From Ignavibacteria bacterium (GTDB taxonomy: Bacteria; Bacteroidota; Ignavibacteria; Ignavibacteriales; Melioribacteraceae), in assembly GCA_027347805.1 (NCBI GenBank), contig DAIEQP010000328.1:1-10375 (forward strand): 10,375 bases of DNA. Reading direction: 5' to 3'. Both the position numbers and the translations under genes were made by a program. Shown here piece after piece: positions 1-7,086 of this stretch; position 1 is the first letter of the stretch; the number at the start of each line of letters is the position of its first letter. A model generated the notes under the pieces. That model searched no databases, was not told where the DNA came from, and saw only the letters and a list, made by a program, of their open reading frames with translations.

Positions 1-887
1 ATTGGGTAATTATTGAAAAAGGTGGAGATGTAATTCCAAAAGTGGTTTCTGTTGATTTATCTCAAAGAGGGAAAAATTCCTTCGAAACGAATTACCCAAA
101 AACATGTCCAGAGTGCGGTTCAAAATTATTTAAAAATGAAGAAGAAGTTGCAGTATATTGTGAGAATAGTGAATGTCCGGCCCAGGTTAAAGGTAGAATA
201 ATACATTTCGCATCTAGGGGAGCAATGGATATTGTAGGTTTGGGTGATGCGTTAATAAATCTATTTGTTGACCTTGGTTTGCTAAAATCCTGTGCAGATA
301 TTTATAATCTTCATGAGAAAAAAGCAGAGCTTGTTGAGATTGAGAGGCTTGGTGAAAAAAGTATTTCTAATTTACTGGCGGCAATTGAGGAAAGTAAGAA
401 GCAGCCATTTGATAAAGTTTTGTTTGCAATTGGGATTAGATACATTGGTGCCGGTGCTGCAAAAAAAATTGTTGATCATTTCAAATCGATAGATAATTTG
501 ATTGATGCAACCGAAGAAGAAATTGAAAATATTCATGAAATTGGACCAAGCATTAGTGAAAGCCTGAAGCGATTTTTTTCAGATAAAAAAAATATCAGAC
601 TGATTGAAAGACTTAGAAGGAGTGGCCTGAATTTTACGCAAGAAAAACAGGATCTTGTTTCTGAAATTCTTAAGGGAAAAATATTTGTTCTTACAGGTAC
701 TCTGTCAACTATGTCTCGTGAAGAAGCTAAAGACAGAATTCTAAAACATGGCGGTGTTGTAACTTCATCTGTAAGTAAAAATACAAGTTATGTAGTTGTG
801 GGAGAAAATCCCGGTTCTAAACTGGATAAAGCACAAAAATTGGGCCTTAGCATATTAACTGAACAGCAATTATTAGAGATGATTTAA
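1..887 (+). CDS. ligA: NAD-dependent DNA ligase LigA, C-terminal part (5' end outside window)
   Basis: Seals nicks in duplex DNA during replication and repair, using NAD+ as the adenylate donor. The reading frame is open from the left edge (first full codon at base 3) and begins with WVIIEKGGDVIPKVV, the end of the OB-fold typical of LigA. The GTG at 42 is therefore an internal valine codon, not the start. Next come a four-cysteine zinc finger (two CxxC-like pairs, about bases 105-179, ending CENSECPAQ), helix-hairpin-helix repeats (about 220-620, with GLGDALI, IGIRYIGAGAA and IHEIGPSIS), and a BRCT domain (about 660-885, with FVLTGTL, GGVV, SVSKNTSYVVVGE and GSKLDKAQKLG). The N-terminal adenylation domain with the catalytic lysine is not in the window. 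It ends TAA, two bases before the next ATG, so the next gene is probably co-transcribed. Assignment is near certain. Confidence 0.97.
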   Translation, partial: WVIIEKGGDVIPKVVSVDLSQRGKNSFETNYPKTCPECGSKLFKNEEEVAVYCENSECPAQVKGRIIHFASRGAMDIVGLGDALINLFVDLGLLKSCADIYNLHEKKAELVEIERLGEKSISNLLAAIEESKKQPFDKVLFAIGIRYIGAGAAKKIVDHFKSIDNLIDATEEEIENIHEIGPSISESLKRFFSDKKNIRLIERLRRSGLNFTQEKQDLVSEILKGKIFVLTGTLSTMSREEAKDRILKHGGVVTSSVSKNTSYVVVGENPGSKLDKAQKLGLSILTEQQLLEMI

Positions 888-889
888 AG

Positions 890-1420
890 ATGCTGGAAGA
901 ATTTAGAAGGAAATGCGCTCATTTCTATATTAAAAGAAATCTTCTTAAGAAGGAAACTTCTCCGATTTCTTTTAACAAAATTGTTTCTTCTTCACAGGAA
1001 ATATTAATTGTTATGCCGGAAGATGATGCTGATTATTCAAATTGTTTTGATATTATCCGTTATTTTCAAATTCATAAAAAAAATATTACACTTTTCATTT
1101 CAGAATTCAGATATAATTCGATTCCCGGGAAAGAAAAATTTTCCTTCATTTCTTTTCATCCTGACCAAGTAACTTGGTTTTTCCTTCCCAACAGCAATTT
1201 GAAGCAAAGAATAACCGGAAAATCATTCGATCTGGTCCTGGATCTAAATCGAAAAGAAAATACATTTTTCAGTGCCATATCTAATTTTGTAACGTCAAAA
1301 ATCAGGCTGGGATTCAATAAAAACAGATCGGAAGGCTATTGTAATCTTCTTTTCAATTGTAAGCAGGATGATTCAGCCGCGGCGTATTTTAATTTACTGA
1401 ATTATATTAGAATGTTTTAA
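890..1420 (+). CDS. Protein of unknown function downstream of ligA (DUF6913-like / half-GT9-like)
   Basis: A 176-residue, probably soluble protein with no signal peptide or clear membrane span. It has a basic N-terminus (residues 1-30, rich in K/R), then an ILIVMPEDD strand and an alternating strand-helix pattern suggesting a Rossmann-like half. Residues about 108-145 (FDLVLDLNRKEN, then SKIRLGFNKNR) recall the 'FDlviDl...riGf' stretch of GT9 heptosyltransferases. The C-terminal nucleotide-sugar-binding half of GT9 is absent, and there is no obvious catalytic motif. Length and layout also recall a short Bacteroidota family (DUF6913, from memory) that I associate with ligA neighbourhoods. ATG at 890 is chosen because it lies two bases after the ligA stop and the frame starts there; translational coupling is likely. 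I infer no enzymatic role. The gene is real (long open frame, operonic position), but its function is unknown. Confidence 0.8.
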   Translation: MLEEFRRKCAHFYIKRNLLKKETSPISFNKIVSSSQEILIVMPEDDADYSNCFDIIRYFQIHKKNITLFISEFRYNSIPGKEKFSFISFHPDQVTWFFLPNSNLKQRITGKSFDLVLDLNRKENTFFSAISNFVTSKIRLGFNKNRSEGYCNLLFNCKQDDSAAAYFNLLNYIRMF

Positions 1421-1485
1421 CTAATGAAGTTGGGTATATTTAGCTTAATTTGTAGATTACGAAAGAAAAAATAAAAGACTTATTT

Positions 1486-1845
1486 ATGGGCGAAAATTTC
1501 AACTACGAACTAAAAAAGATTGGTGATATTGCAATCTTTAAACTGAGTGAAAAGCGATTCGATGCTTCAATTGCGGGATTTGTAAAAGGTGAGTTTACAA
1601 TCCTTCTTCATACAGAAGATGTTAAAAAGCTAATTATCGATCTTTCTGAAGTTGAGTATTGCGATAGCTCTGGATTAAGTTCAATTCTTCTTGCATTCAG
1701 AATTTTACAATCTAATGAAGGGCAAATCCGTTTAGCTTCCCCAACTAAGAATGTAAAAACTCTCATCGAAATATCTCAGCTCGATCGTGTGCTTACTATC
1801 TGTAATACTGTGAATGAGGCCATCAAAGAATTAGAATCAATTTAA
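1486..1845 (+). CDS. STAS-domain anti-sigma factor antagonist (SpoIIAA/RsbV-like)
   Basis: A 119-residue single STAS domain. In this family the unphosphorylated protein binds a serine-kinase anti-sigma factor and frees a sigma factor or other target; phosphorylation of a conserved serine switches binding off. The sequence shows the N-terminal strand pair (IAIFKLSEKRFDAS), the core strand KLIIDLSEVEYCDSSGL with the D60-S61-S62-G63 phosphorylation loop (Ser62 aligns with SpoIIAA Ser58), and the closing IRLASPTKNVKTLIEIS ... LDRVLTIC helix-strand unit. The length is normal for a stand-alone antagonist. It sits 65 bp after the previous gene and 99 bp before the next, so it may be a separate small unit. 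No partner kinase (RsbW/SpoIIAB), PP2C phosphatase or sigma factor is in the window, so its pathway cannot be named. No Shine-Dalgarno sequence is seen before the ATG. Confidence 0.93.
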   Translation: MGENFNYELKKIGDIAIFKLSEKRFDASIAGFVKGEFTILLHTEDVKKLIIDLSEVEYCDSSGLSSILLAFRILQSNEGQIRLASPTKNVKTLIEISQLDRVLTICNTVNEAIKELESI

Positions 1846-1872
1846 CATTTGTTTATCGTGTTAAGCAAAGTT

Positions 1873-1914
1873 CCATCATTTAATAAATGTAATAAATATT
1901 ATTTAGATGATAGG
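1873..1914 (+). other. Imperfect AT-rich hairpin in the STAS-HAD gap
   Basis: About 14 base pairs can be drawn: CC/GG at the base, ATCAT (1875-1879) with ATGAT (1907-1911), then TTAA (1880-1883) with TTAG (1903-1906, one G-U pair), then TAA (1884-1886) with TTA (1899-1901). There are single-base bulges at 1902 and 1912 and a 12-base loop (1887-1898). No T-tract follows, so it is not a classical intrinsic terminator. Its 3' arm overlaps the candidate -33 element of the downstream promoter, so an operator or an attenuating or mRNA-end-protecting structure is possible. AT-rich sequence forms weak dyads by chance, so confidence is modest. Confidence 0.35.
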
Positions 1915-1931
1915 GTTTCGAATTAAGTTTG
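1902..1931 (+). promoter_or_regulatory. Candidate Bacteroidota-type promoter for the HAD-to-nadK cluster
   Basis: TAAGTTTG at 1924-1931 matches the Bacteroidota -7 consensus TAnnTTTG at every fixed position. TTTA at 1902-1905 is one base off the -33 TTTG element, 18 bp upstream, which is within the usual spacing. Transcription would start a few bases after 1931, leaving only a very short leader before the ATG at 1945. It lies in the largest non-coding gap, directly ahead of a long run of tightly packed genes, where a promoter is expected. This is inferred from consensus only. Confidence 0.4.
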
Positions 1932-1944
1932 GGCTGCTATTATA

Positions 1945-2793
1945 ATGATTAATAATGAAATTCTTAAACGAATCAAATTAGTTGTATTTGATCTTGACGG
2001 GACATTGATTAATGATCAAAATCAAATTACAGATGAAACCAAAGATAGAATATTTGAATTAGAGAAAATGGGGGTTCTATTTTCGATTGCTACAGGAAGG
2101 CTTATTTCTGCAGTTGTAGATTTTGCCGATCAATTAAATATAAACGTGCCTCTAATTACTCTTGACGGGTCTTTAATTCAAAGAAAACCAGGGGGGGGCA
2201 GTGTTTATGAAGCTCATCTGCCTTCCAAATATGTTAAACGTGCTTTAAAACTTGCCGATCAATATTTATTAAAATCGGCTTTATGCCACGATGCAGCAAT
2301 TTATTTTAATGAAGAAAATGCCCTGTTCCCTCAGTTAATGGATAAGTTTGGGGCAAAATTCAAACCAGTTTTTTCTTATGAGAATTACTTGGAAAGAACT
2401 CTTGAAGTAATTCTCGTGGGTGATAATTCCTATGGAATAAAACATGCCGCTAGGAAAATGTCTTTTCCTTTTACGCTGGGAATTCACACCTCCTATTATA
2501 AATCCGAAAGTCAGGGTGGAAATTATTATTTGGAATTAAGAAAAATGGGGAGCAATAAAGGTAACGGACTTAAAAAACTCCTTTCTCACCTCAAAATTAA
2601 AATGAATCAAACTGCTGTGGTAGGTGATTGGTATAATGATAAATCATTATTTGAAAATGATTCGCTTAAAGTTGCCGTTGCCAATGCCGTTCCGGAATTA
2701 AAAAAAATGGCTGATATAGTTTTGACAAAGACTAATAATGAAGGGGGAGCTGCAGAATTCTTAAAAATGCTAATTGATGCTAAGAAAACCTGA
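1945..2793 (+). CDS. HAD-superfamily Cof-type (class IIB cap) hydrolase
   Basis: A 282-residue cytoplasmic phosphatase of the Cof/YidA-like HAD subfamily. These enzymes dephosphorylate small metabolites such as sugar phosphates, FMN or PLP through an aspartyl-phosphate intermediate with Mg2+. Motif I is D16-L-D18-G-T (nucleophile D16, acid/base D18). Motif II is T50 in SIATGR. Motif III is K205 in SNKGNGLKK, followed by motif IV GDWYND (D228, D232). The roughly 110-residue C2-type cap lies between motifs II and III (about 80-190). Full length for the family, with the substrate not predictable. Its TGA stop overlaps the ATG of the PgpH-like gene by one base (TGATG), implying translational coupling. 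There is no Shine-Dalgarno sequence before ATG 1945. A run of eight G at 2191-2198 encodes Pro-Gly-Gly-Gly in the cap; the frame is intact here. Confidence 0.93.
   Translation: MINNEILKRIKLVVFDLDGTLINDQNQITDETKDRIFELEKMGVLFSIATGRLISAVVDFADQLNINVPLITLDGSLIQRKPGGGSVYEAHLPSKYVKRALKLADQYLLKSALCHDAAIYFNEENALFPQLMDKFGAKFKPVFSYENYLERTLEVILVGDNSYGIKHAARKMSFPFTLGIHTSYYKSESQGGNYYLELRKMGSNKGNGLKKLLSHLKIKMNQTAVVGDWYNDKSLFENDSLKVAVANAVPELKKMADIVLTKTNNEGGAAEFLKMLIDAKKT
2191..2198 (+). repeat. G8 homopolymer inside the HAD phosphatase gene
   Basis: Eight consecutive G residues encode part of KPGGGS (residues 81-86) in the HAD gene. In such an AT-rich region a G8 tract stands out and is a typical site for slipped-strand mispairing or sequencing length errors. 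With eight G the frame reads through to a full-length family protein, so this allele is 'on'. Phase variation is only a possibility. Confidence 0.6.
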
Positions 2794-4949
2794 TGAAAAA
2801 CTCTCTATTTACATCAAATCTTAGATACAATAAACAACTCCGATTTTTAATTGTCTGTCTGTTCACTTTGTTTACTCTTTTCTTATTCCCTTCAGGTGAA
2901 TCTCTGGAATCTGATGTAACAATTGGATCGGTTTGGGTTCATGATGATTTAATTGCCTCGACATCGTTTGAAATTATGAAAGATCCTAAGGTTCTAGATG
3001 AGGAAACAAAACGGGTAATTAAAAATGTATTCCCCATTTTTTTGAGAGACTCATCAATTGTAAACATAATGCTTGATTCTCTAAAGCATTACAATTTGCT
3101 GCTCAATAAATCTCTGGCAAAGGAAATTAATAATACATTTCTTAGCAGAGAATCTTTTGATTCATTTGTTAAACTGAAAAAGGGAGAACTTGGTAAAATT
3201 CCTTTAACATCAATTCTTAAATTTTATGAAGATTTTATAAAAGAATTATATAAGCGGGGTGTAATTGATTTTTCACATGTAGACATCAAACGCGATACTA
3301 TTGCTTTACGAAATGGTAGATATGAAATGCTTTCACCTAGAAGTTCATTTATTAATATAAATGATATTGGAAATTACTTTGTTTCCAAATTTAACCGGCT
3401 GAAGAATGAATCATTGCTGGAAGCATCTGAAGAGTACCTTATGCAGTTTATCAAATCAAACATTATTTATAGCAAAGGATTAACATCAGCTGCCATCAAT
3501 AATGCAAAAGAAAAAATTCCGCAGAATGTCGGCATAGTTAACGAAAATGAAAGAATAATTGCAAAGCATGATAGAGTTACACCCGATGTTAAATTAAGAA
3601 TAGATTCTTATAGAAAGGCAAAAGGAGAAGAAAGAGGATTATTAAGTAAGTTTACCCAGCTTGTTGGCAAAACTTTGCATTTATTGTTAATTCTTACTCC
3701 ATTTGTAATTTATCTATTCCTGTTTAGGAAGAAAATTATTAATGATAATCTTTTGATACTGCTTATTAGCTGTATCATTATGTTTATTTCACTTCTTACA
3801 TTTTTAATTAATCTATTGAATGTTTCTACGGCTGTGGAATATTTGATCTTGATTCCTGTTGCGTCAATGCTTTTAACAATAATCTTTGACTCCAGAATTG
3901 GATTTTATGGAACAGTGATAATTGCATTAATTGCCGGAGCTTTGAGAGCAAACGACTATGTTTTTGTTGTTACTAATATTGTTGCCGGAGGTTTGGCAGC
4001 TTATACAGTTCGTGATATTAAAAACAGAACACAGATATTCCGTTCATTCTTATATATCGTAATTGGTTATGTCTCAAGTATCGTTGCATTCGGGCTCGAA
4101 AGATTTGAAACTATTCCTTCCATGTTAAGTGCTACAGCGTATGCAACTGCTAATGCTTTAATAAGCCCCGTTTTAACATATGGGTTGATAATTTTTGTCG
4201 AAAAGATTTTTAATCTAACTACAGATTTAACTTTACTTGAATTAACCGATTTGAACCGGCCTTTGTTAAAAGAACTCGCAAAAAATGCACCTGGAACATT
4301 TAACCATTCAATAGCAATGGGAATGTTAGCTGAAACAACAGCGGAGGCAATTGGCGCTAACCCGGTTCTCGCTAAAGTCGGAGCTTATTATCATGATGTT
4401 GGCAAAACATTTCATCCGGAAGGATTTGTTGAAAATCAAATTGATACTCATAACATTCATGAAAATTTATCACCTGAAGAAAGTGTTGAACTGATTCGGG
4501 AACATGTTCAAAAGGGAATTGAACTGGCTGCCGCTCATAAACTTCCAAAAGAAGTTTTAGATTTTATACCTATGCATCATGGTACAATGGTAATATCTTT
4601 CTTTTACGATAAAGCTAGAAATCTTTATGGAGAAAAAAATATTGACCTGGCAGAATTCCGATATTTAGGGCCCAAACCGAACTCAAAAGAAACCGCAATT
4701 GTTATGCTTGCTGATTCATGCGAATCTGCAATTAGATCTGTATCAGATGCCGATGTTCAGACAATTGAAAATCTTATCAATAATTTAATTAATAACAGAA
4801 TTGAAGATGGTCAGCTTGATGAAGCTCCCCTTACATTTAGTGATATTAAGAAAATCAAGGAATCGTTCCTGAGTATTCTTGTCGGACATCAGCATAGAAG
4901 AATTCGATACCCAAAACAAGATGAACTTGAATCCAAAAGTGAAAATTAA
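2793..4949 (+). CDS. pgpH: 7TM-HD phosphodiesterase, PgpH-like (cyclic-di-AMP hydrolase)
   Basis: A 718-residue integral membrane protein of the 7TMR-HD family, whose characterised member PgpH hydrolyses cyclic di-AMP to pApA in the cytoplasm. An N-terminal membrane anchor (about 17-33) is followed by a large extracytoplasmic 7TMR-HDED domain (about 35-290, ending with INNAKEKIPQNVGIV and the IIAKHDRVTPDV stretch). A multi-pass membrane block follows (about 294-470), then a cytoplasmic HD domain. The metal ligands are all present: H505 (PGTFNHS), H534-D535 (YYHDVGK), H571 (EHVQKG), H595-H596 (MPMHHG region) and D641 (LADSCE). An active binuclear-metal phosphodiesterase is therefore expected. 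ATG 2793 overlaps the HAD stop by one base, and the xer gene starts five bases after its stop. c-di-AMP controls potassium, osmotic and wall homeostasis in bacteria that have it; no diadenylate cyclase is in the window. The family is certain, and the substrate is inferred from the family. Confidence 0.93.
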   Translation: MKNSLFTSNLRYNKQLRFLIVCLFTLFTLFLFPSGESLESDVTIGSVWVHDDLIASTSFEIMKDPKVLDEETKRVIKNVFPIFLRDSSIVNIMLDSLKHYNLLLNKSLAKEINNTFLSRESFDSFVKLKKGELGKIPLTSILKFYEDFIKELYKRGVIDFSHVDIKRDTIALRNGRYEMLSPRSSFININDIGNYFVSKFNRLKNESLLEASEEYLMQFIKSNIIYSKGLTSAAINNAKEKIPQNVGIVNENERIIAKHDRVTPDVKLRIDSYRKAKGEERGLLSKFTQLVGKTLHLLLILTPFVIYLFLFRKKIINDNLLILLISCIIMFISLLTFLINLLNVSTAVEYLILIPVASMLLTIIFDSRIGFYGTVIIALIAGALRANDYVFVVTNIVAGGLAAYTVRDIKNRTQIFRSFLYIVIGYVSSIVAFGLERFETIPSMLSATAYATANALISPVLTYGLIIFVEKIFNLTTDLTLLELTDLNRPLLKELAKNAPGTFNHSIAMGMLAETTAEAIGANPVLAKVGAYYHDVGKTFHPEGFVENQIDTHNIHENLSPEESVELIREHVQKGIELAAAHKLPKEVLDFIPMHHGTMVISFFYDKARNLYGEKNIDLAEFRYLGPKPNSKETAIVMLADSCESAIRSVSDADVQTIENLINNLINNRIEDGQLDEAPLTFSDIKKIKESFLSILVGHQHRRIRYPKQDELESKSEN

Positions 4950-4954
4950 ATCTG

Positions 4955-5845
4955 ATGGAACAATTCATTAAAGAATTTATTTCAATTCTCAGATATGAAA
5001 AAAATCTTTCCGATAATACTGCCTTATCTTATCAAAGCGATCTGAGTAAACTGATTGAATTTTTAGTGAGTAAAGATATTACCGATTTCAATGAAGTGAC
5101 TCACAAAAATCTTACCGAGTTTTTTCAATTTCAGAGAGAAAGCAATTTCTCGAGTACTACTACAGCAAGATATATGACTTCATTTAAAAAATTCTTTTCT
5201 TATCTTGAAGCAAATAATTATATAGAAAAAAATCCAACGATTACTCTTGGTAAAGTTAAACTATCTAGAAAATTACCTGAAATTCTTACTCTCGCTGAAA
5301 TAGAAAAAATATTGGAATGCCCGGATGTTTCAGATATTGGAGGGCTTAGAGATAAAGCTATCCTCGAATTGTTTTATTCTTCCGGGTTAAGAGTAAGCGA
5401 ACTCATCAACTTAAAACAAAACGATCTATACTTTGATGATGAGATAATAAGAGTATTGGGAAAAGGTTCAAAGGAAAGATTGGTCCCAATCGGAACTAGT
5501 GCAATTAAGTGGATCAAGGAATATTTGCACCTGGCAAGACCTTTTTTAGAAAATAAAATGAAAAGCCAGAATTTTGTCTTTCTTAATAAAAGAGGGACTA
5601 AACTCAGCAGAATGTGGATATGGAAAATTGTTGATAAATATGCAAAGGATGCCGGTATAACCAAAGAAATTCATCCTCATATATTCCGACATTCTTTTGC
5701 AACACATTTGCTTGAAGGGGGAGCAGATTTAAGAGCAGTGCAGGAAATGCTTGGTCATGCCGATATTTCTACTACCCAAATTTACACCCATGTTGATAGG
5801 CAATATATAAAACAAGTGCATCGTGAACATCATCCTCGCGGATGA
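4955..5845 (+). CDS. xerD: Site-specific tyrosine recombinase, XerC/XerD family
   Basis: A 296-residue recombinase, the usual Xer length. Xer proteins resolve chromosome dimers at dif sites at the division septum, usually as an XerC-XerD heterotetramer under FtsK control. The N-terminal SAM-like core-binding domain (about 1-90) contains YEKNLSDNTALSYQSDL and TTARYMTSFKKFFSYL. The catalytic domain has the full set: R146 (SGLRVSEL), K170 (GKGSKERLVP), H242 and R245 (HPHIFRHSFATHLLEGG), H268 (MLGHADISTTQIYTHV) and nucleophile Y277. The C-terminus ends HHPRG, like the 'HPR' tails of XerC/D. XerD is preferred over XerC by overall similarity, but the two cannot be separated firmly here. It is chromosomal and housekeeping rather than a phage integrase: it sits in a tight operon and has no attachment-site or phage context. 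Its stop overlaps the next ATG by four bases (ATGA). Confidence 0.93.
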   Translation: MEQFIKEFISILRYEKNLSDNTALSYQSDLSKLIEFLVSKDITDFNEVTHKNLTEFFQFQRESNFSSTTTARYMTSFKKFFSYLEANNYIEKNPTITLGKVKLSRKLPEILTLAEIEKILECPDVSDIGGLRDKAILELFYSSGLRVSELINLKQNDLYFDDEIIRVLGKGSKERLVPIGTSAIKWIKEYLHLARPFLENKMKSQNFVFLNKRGTKLSRMWIWKIVDKYAKDAGITKEIHPHIFRHSFATHLLEGGADLRAVQEMLGHADISTTQIYTHVDRQYIKQVHREHHPRG

Positions 5846-7086
5846 GCGGAATCTTGAATATGCTGATTAGAAAAATCTTTTGCCTCCTGTTTATAATTGT
5901 TTTGCAATCATGTTATCAAAAAGAAATTAATAAAGGAAAAGAAAATCCCTTTTCGATTTCACTTGGCAGTTTTAAAACATATGAAAAAGCATTTCAATTT
6001 AAATCGAGATTGGATACTGTTGTTAGAGCAAACCTAAGACTCGAATATGTTAGCAAGAAGAATTACAAATTATTATATGGCAAATTTCATAATTCTCTAT
6101 CGGCTGGCGAAAAAGCATATGAATTGTATTGCGATACTTTGATTAATGATTATGATATTACACGAAACGGGATTAAAGTTTTAGATGAATTTATAAATGT
6201 TCCATTTATTGGAAATTTTTTAGGAAAGCCGAGCCTTTATACATATAATATAAAAAATAAAAATACTGAATTGCTCTGGAGCCAAAAGGATGGAAAGGTA
6301 ATCTCTTTAAATCTATCTGAAGCTGCAGATCATGCATTTTTTTCTACAGCTGCTTCAGCAGGTCAATTTGGAGGACTTCCTTTTATAAAGAATGTAAATC
6401 TTTTTCTACTCCACCGAATCGAAGATAACATTGATCAGATTGATGAACTTGGTGATGGCTACCAGTTTTATACATACTGGAATGCACCGGATTCCTTTTA
6501 TGTTAATATTTCATTTTCCGATTCTAATAATCCAAGAATAATCTACCAGCGGATTCAGAGTTATGATTTGCAGGGTAAAAGAAAAAGCAGTTCTGAAAGA
6601 TCATTTGATATAATAAAACAAGGATTCCCTGTCGCCCCATCAAGAAAACCTCAATTAACTTCACCAAATCTGAATTGTCAGTTGAGAATTGTTCATAATA
6701 ACGATCAATCAATTTTCTACTTGAAAAATTTTCTTGATAAATCTGAAATATTGATTTCCTCAATCAATGAAAAAATAAAGGACATTCGATGGTCATCCGA
6801 TGGGAATTACTTTTTTATAGTTTCCGAATTTAAGGTTAGAATAAGCAAAAGGATTTATGAATCCCGGAATCATATATTTATAATTGACGCTGCCAACAAA
6901 AAAGTCAAGAAAATACTTGAAGGAAATCGATTTGAAAATTTATTAGTTCGGGGAAAGTTAGTATTTTTTGATGAACTCTTTAATGGAACGAAGAGAATCG
7001 TAATTTACGACTATGTAAACAGAAAGCATTTTGACTATATTGAACTGCCGGGTGGCTGCGGGCTTAACACCTTAAATGGAAATTAA
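5842..7086 (+). CDS. Lipoprotein with SPOR-like domain and predicted beta-propeller
   Basis: A 414-residue predicted lipoprotein. A hydrophobic signal (LIRKIFCLLFIIVLQSC) ends in lipobox LQSC with C24 as the lipidated cysteine, so it is probably envelope-anchored. Residues about 36-105 look like a SPOR domain: FSISLGSFKTYEKA opens it, and LLYGKFHNSLSAGEKAYEL is the 'y.v.vG.f.s...A' second half. SPOR domains bind peptidoglycan strands lacking stem peptides, mostly at the septum. The remainder (about 115-414) is beta-rich, with blade-like repeats such as LYTYNIKNKNTELLW, IKDIRWSSDGNYFFIVSE (TolB/WD40-like) and RIVIYDYVNRKHFDYIEL. ATG 5842 is chosen because it overlaps the xer stop (ATGA); ATG 5860 would give a shorter, equally good signal peptide. 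It ends directly against the ABC-transporter ATG. I do not recognise a named gene; the domain calls are by eye. Confidence 0.8.
   Translation: MSGILNMLIRKIFCLLFIIVLQSCYQKEINKGKENPFSISLGSFKTYEKAFQFKSRLDTVVRANLRLEYVSKKNYKLLYGKFHNSLSAGEKAYELYCDTLINDYDITRNGIKVLDEFINVPFIGNFLGKPSLYTYNIKNKNTELLWSQKDGKVISLNLSEAADHAFFSTAASAGQFGGLPFIKNVNLFLLHRIEDNIDQIDELGDGYQFYTYWNAPDSFYVNISFSDSNNPRIIYQRIQSYDLQGKRKSSSERSFDIIKQGFPVAPSRKPQLTSPNLNCQLRIVHNNDQSIFYLKNFLDKSEILISSINEKIKDIRWSSDGNYFFIVSEFKVRISKRIYESRNHIFIIDAANKKVKKILEGNRFENLLVRGKLVFFDELFNGTKRIVIYDYVNRKHFDYIELPGGCGLNTLNGN

Noticed and set aside
42..44. GTG at 42 as the start of a short protein
   Set aside because: The frame is open to the left edge and the residues before it continue the LigA OB-fold, so this is an internal codon of a gene cut by the window.
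585..592. A8 tracts in ligA (also 461-468) as programmed frameshift sites
   Set aside because: The ligA frame is continuous across them with normal domain content, and A-runs are common in this AT-rich sequence.
1430..1458. TTGGGT-N17-TAGATT as a sigma70-like promoter for the STAS gene, with alternative TATATTTA/TTAATTTG -7-like boxes
   Set aside because: Each box matches its consensus only partly, and no properly spaced -33 element accompanies the -7-like boxes. The sequence is AT-rich enough to give such matches by chance.
1842..1864. TTAACA...TGTTAA inverted repeat spanning the STAS stop codon as a terminator
   Set aside because: Only six A/T-dominated pairs with an 11-base spacer and no T-tract; too weak to call.
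5374..5664. Open frame on the minus strand inside the xer gene (also 6524-6763 and 7744-7938 minus, 292-492 plus)
   Set aside because: All lie wholly inside strongly supported genes in other frames and show no family motifs.
4955..5845. Tyrosine recombinase as evidence of an integrated mobile element
   Set aside because: Its length, Xer-type motifs and C-terminus, tight operon placement and lack of att repeats, tRNA or phage genes all point to a housekeeping Xer protein.
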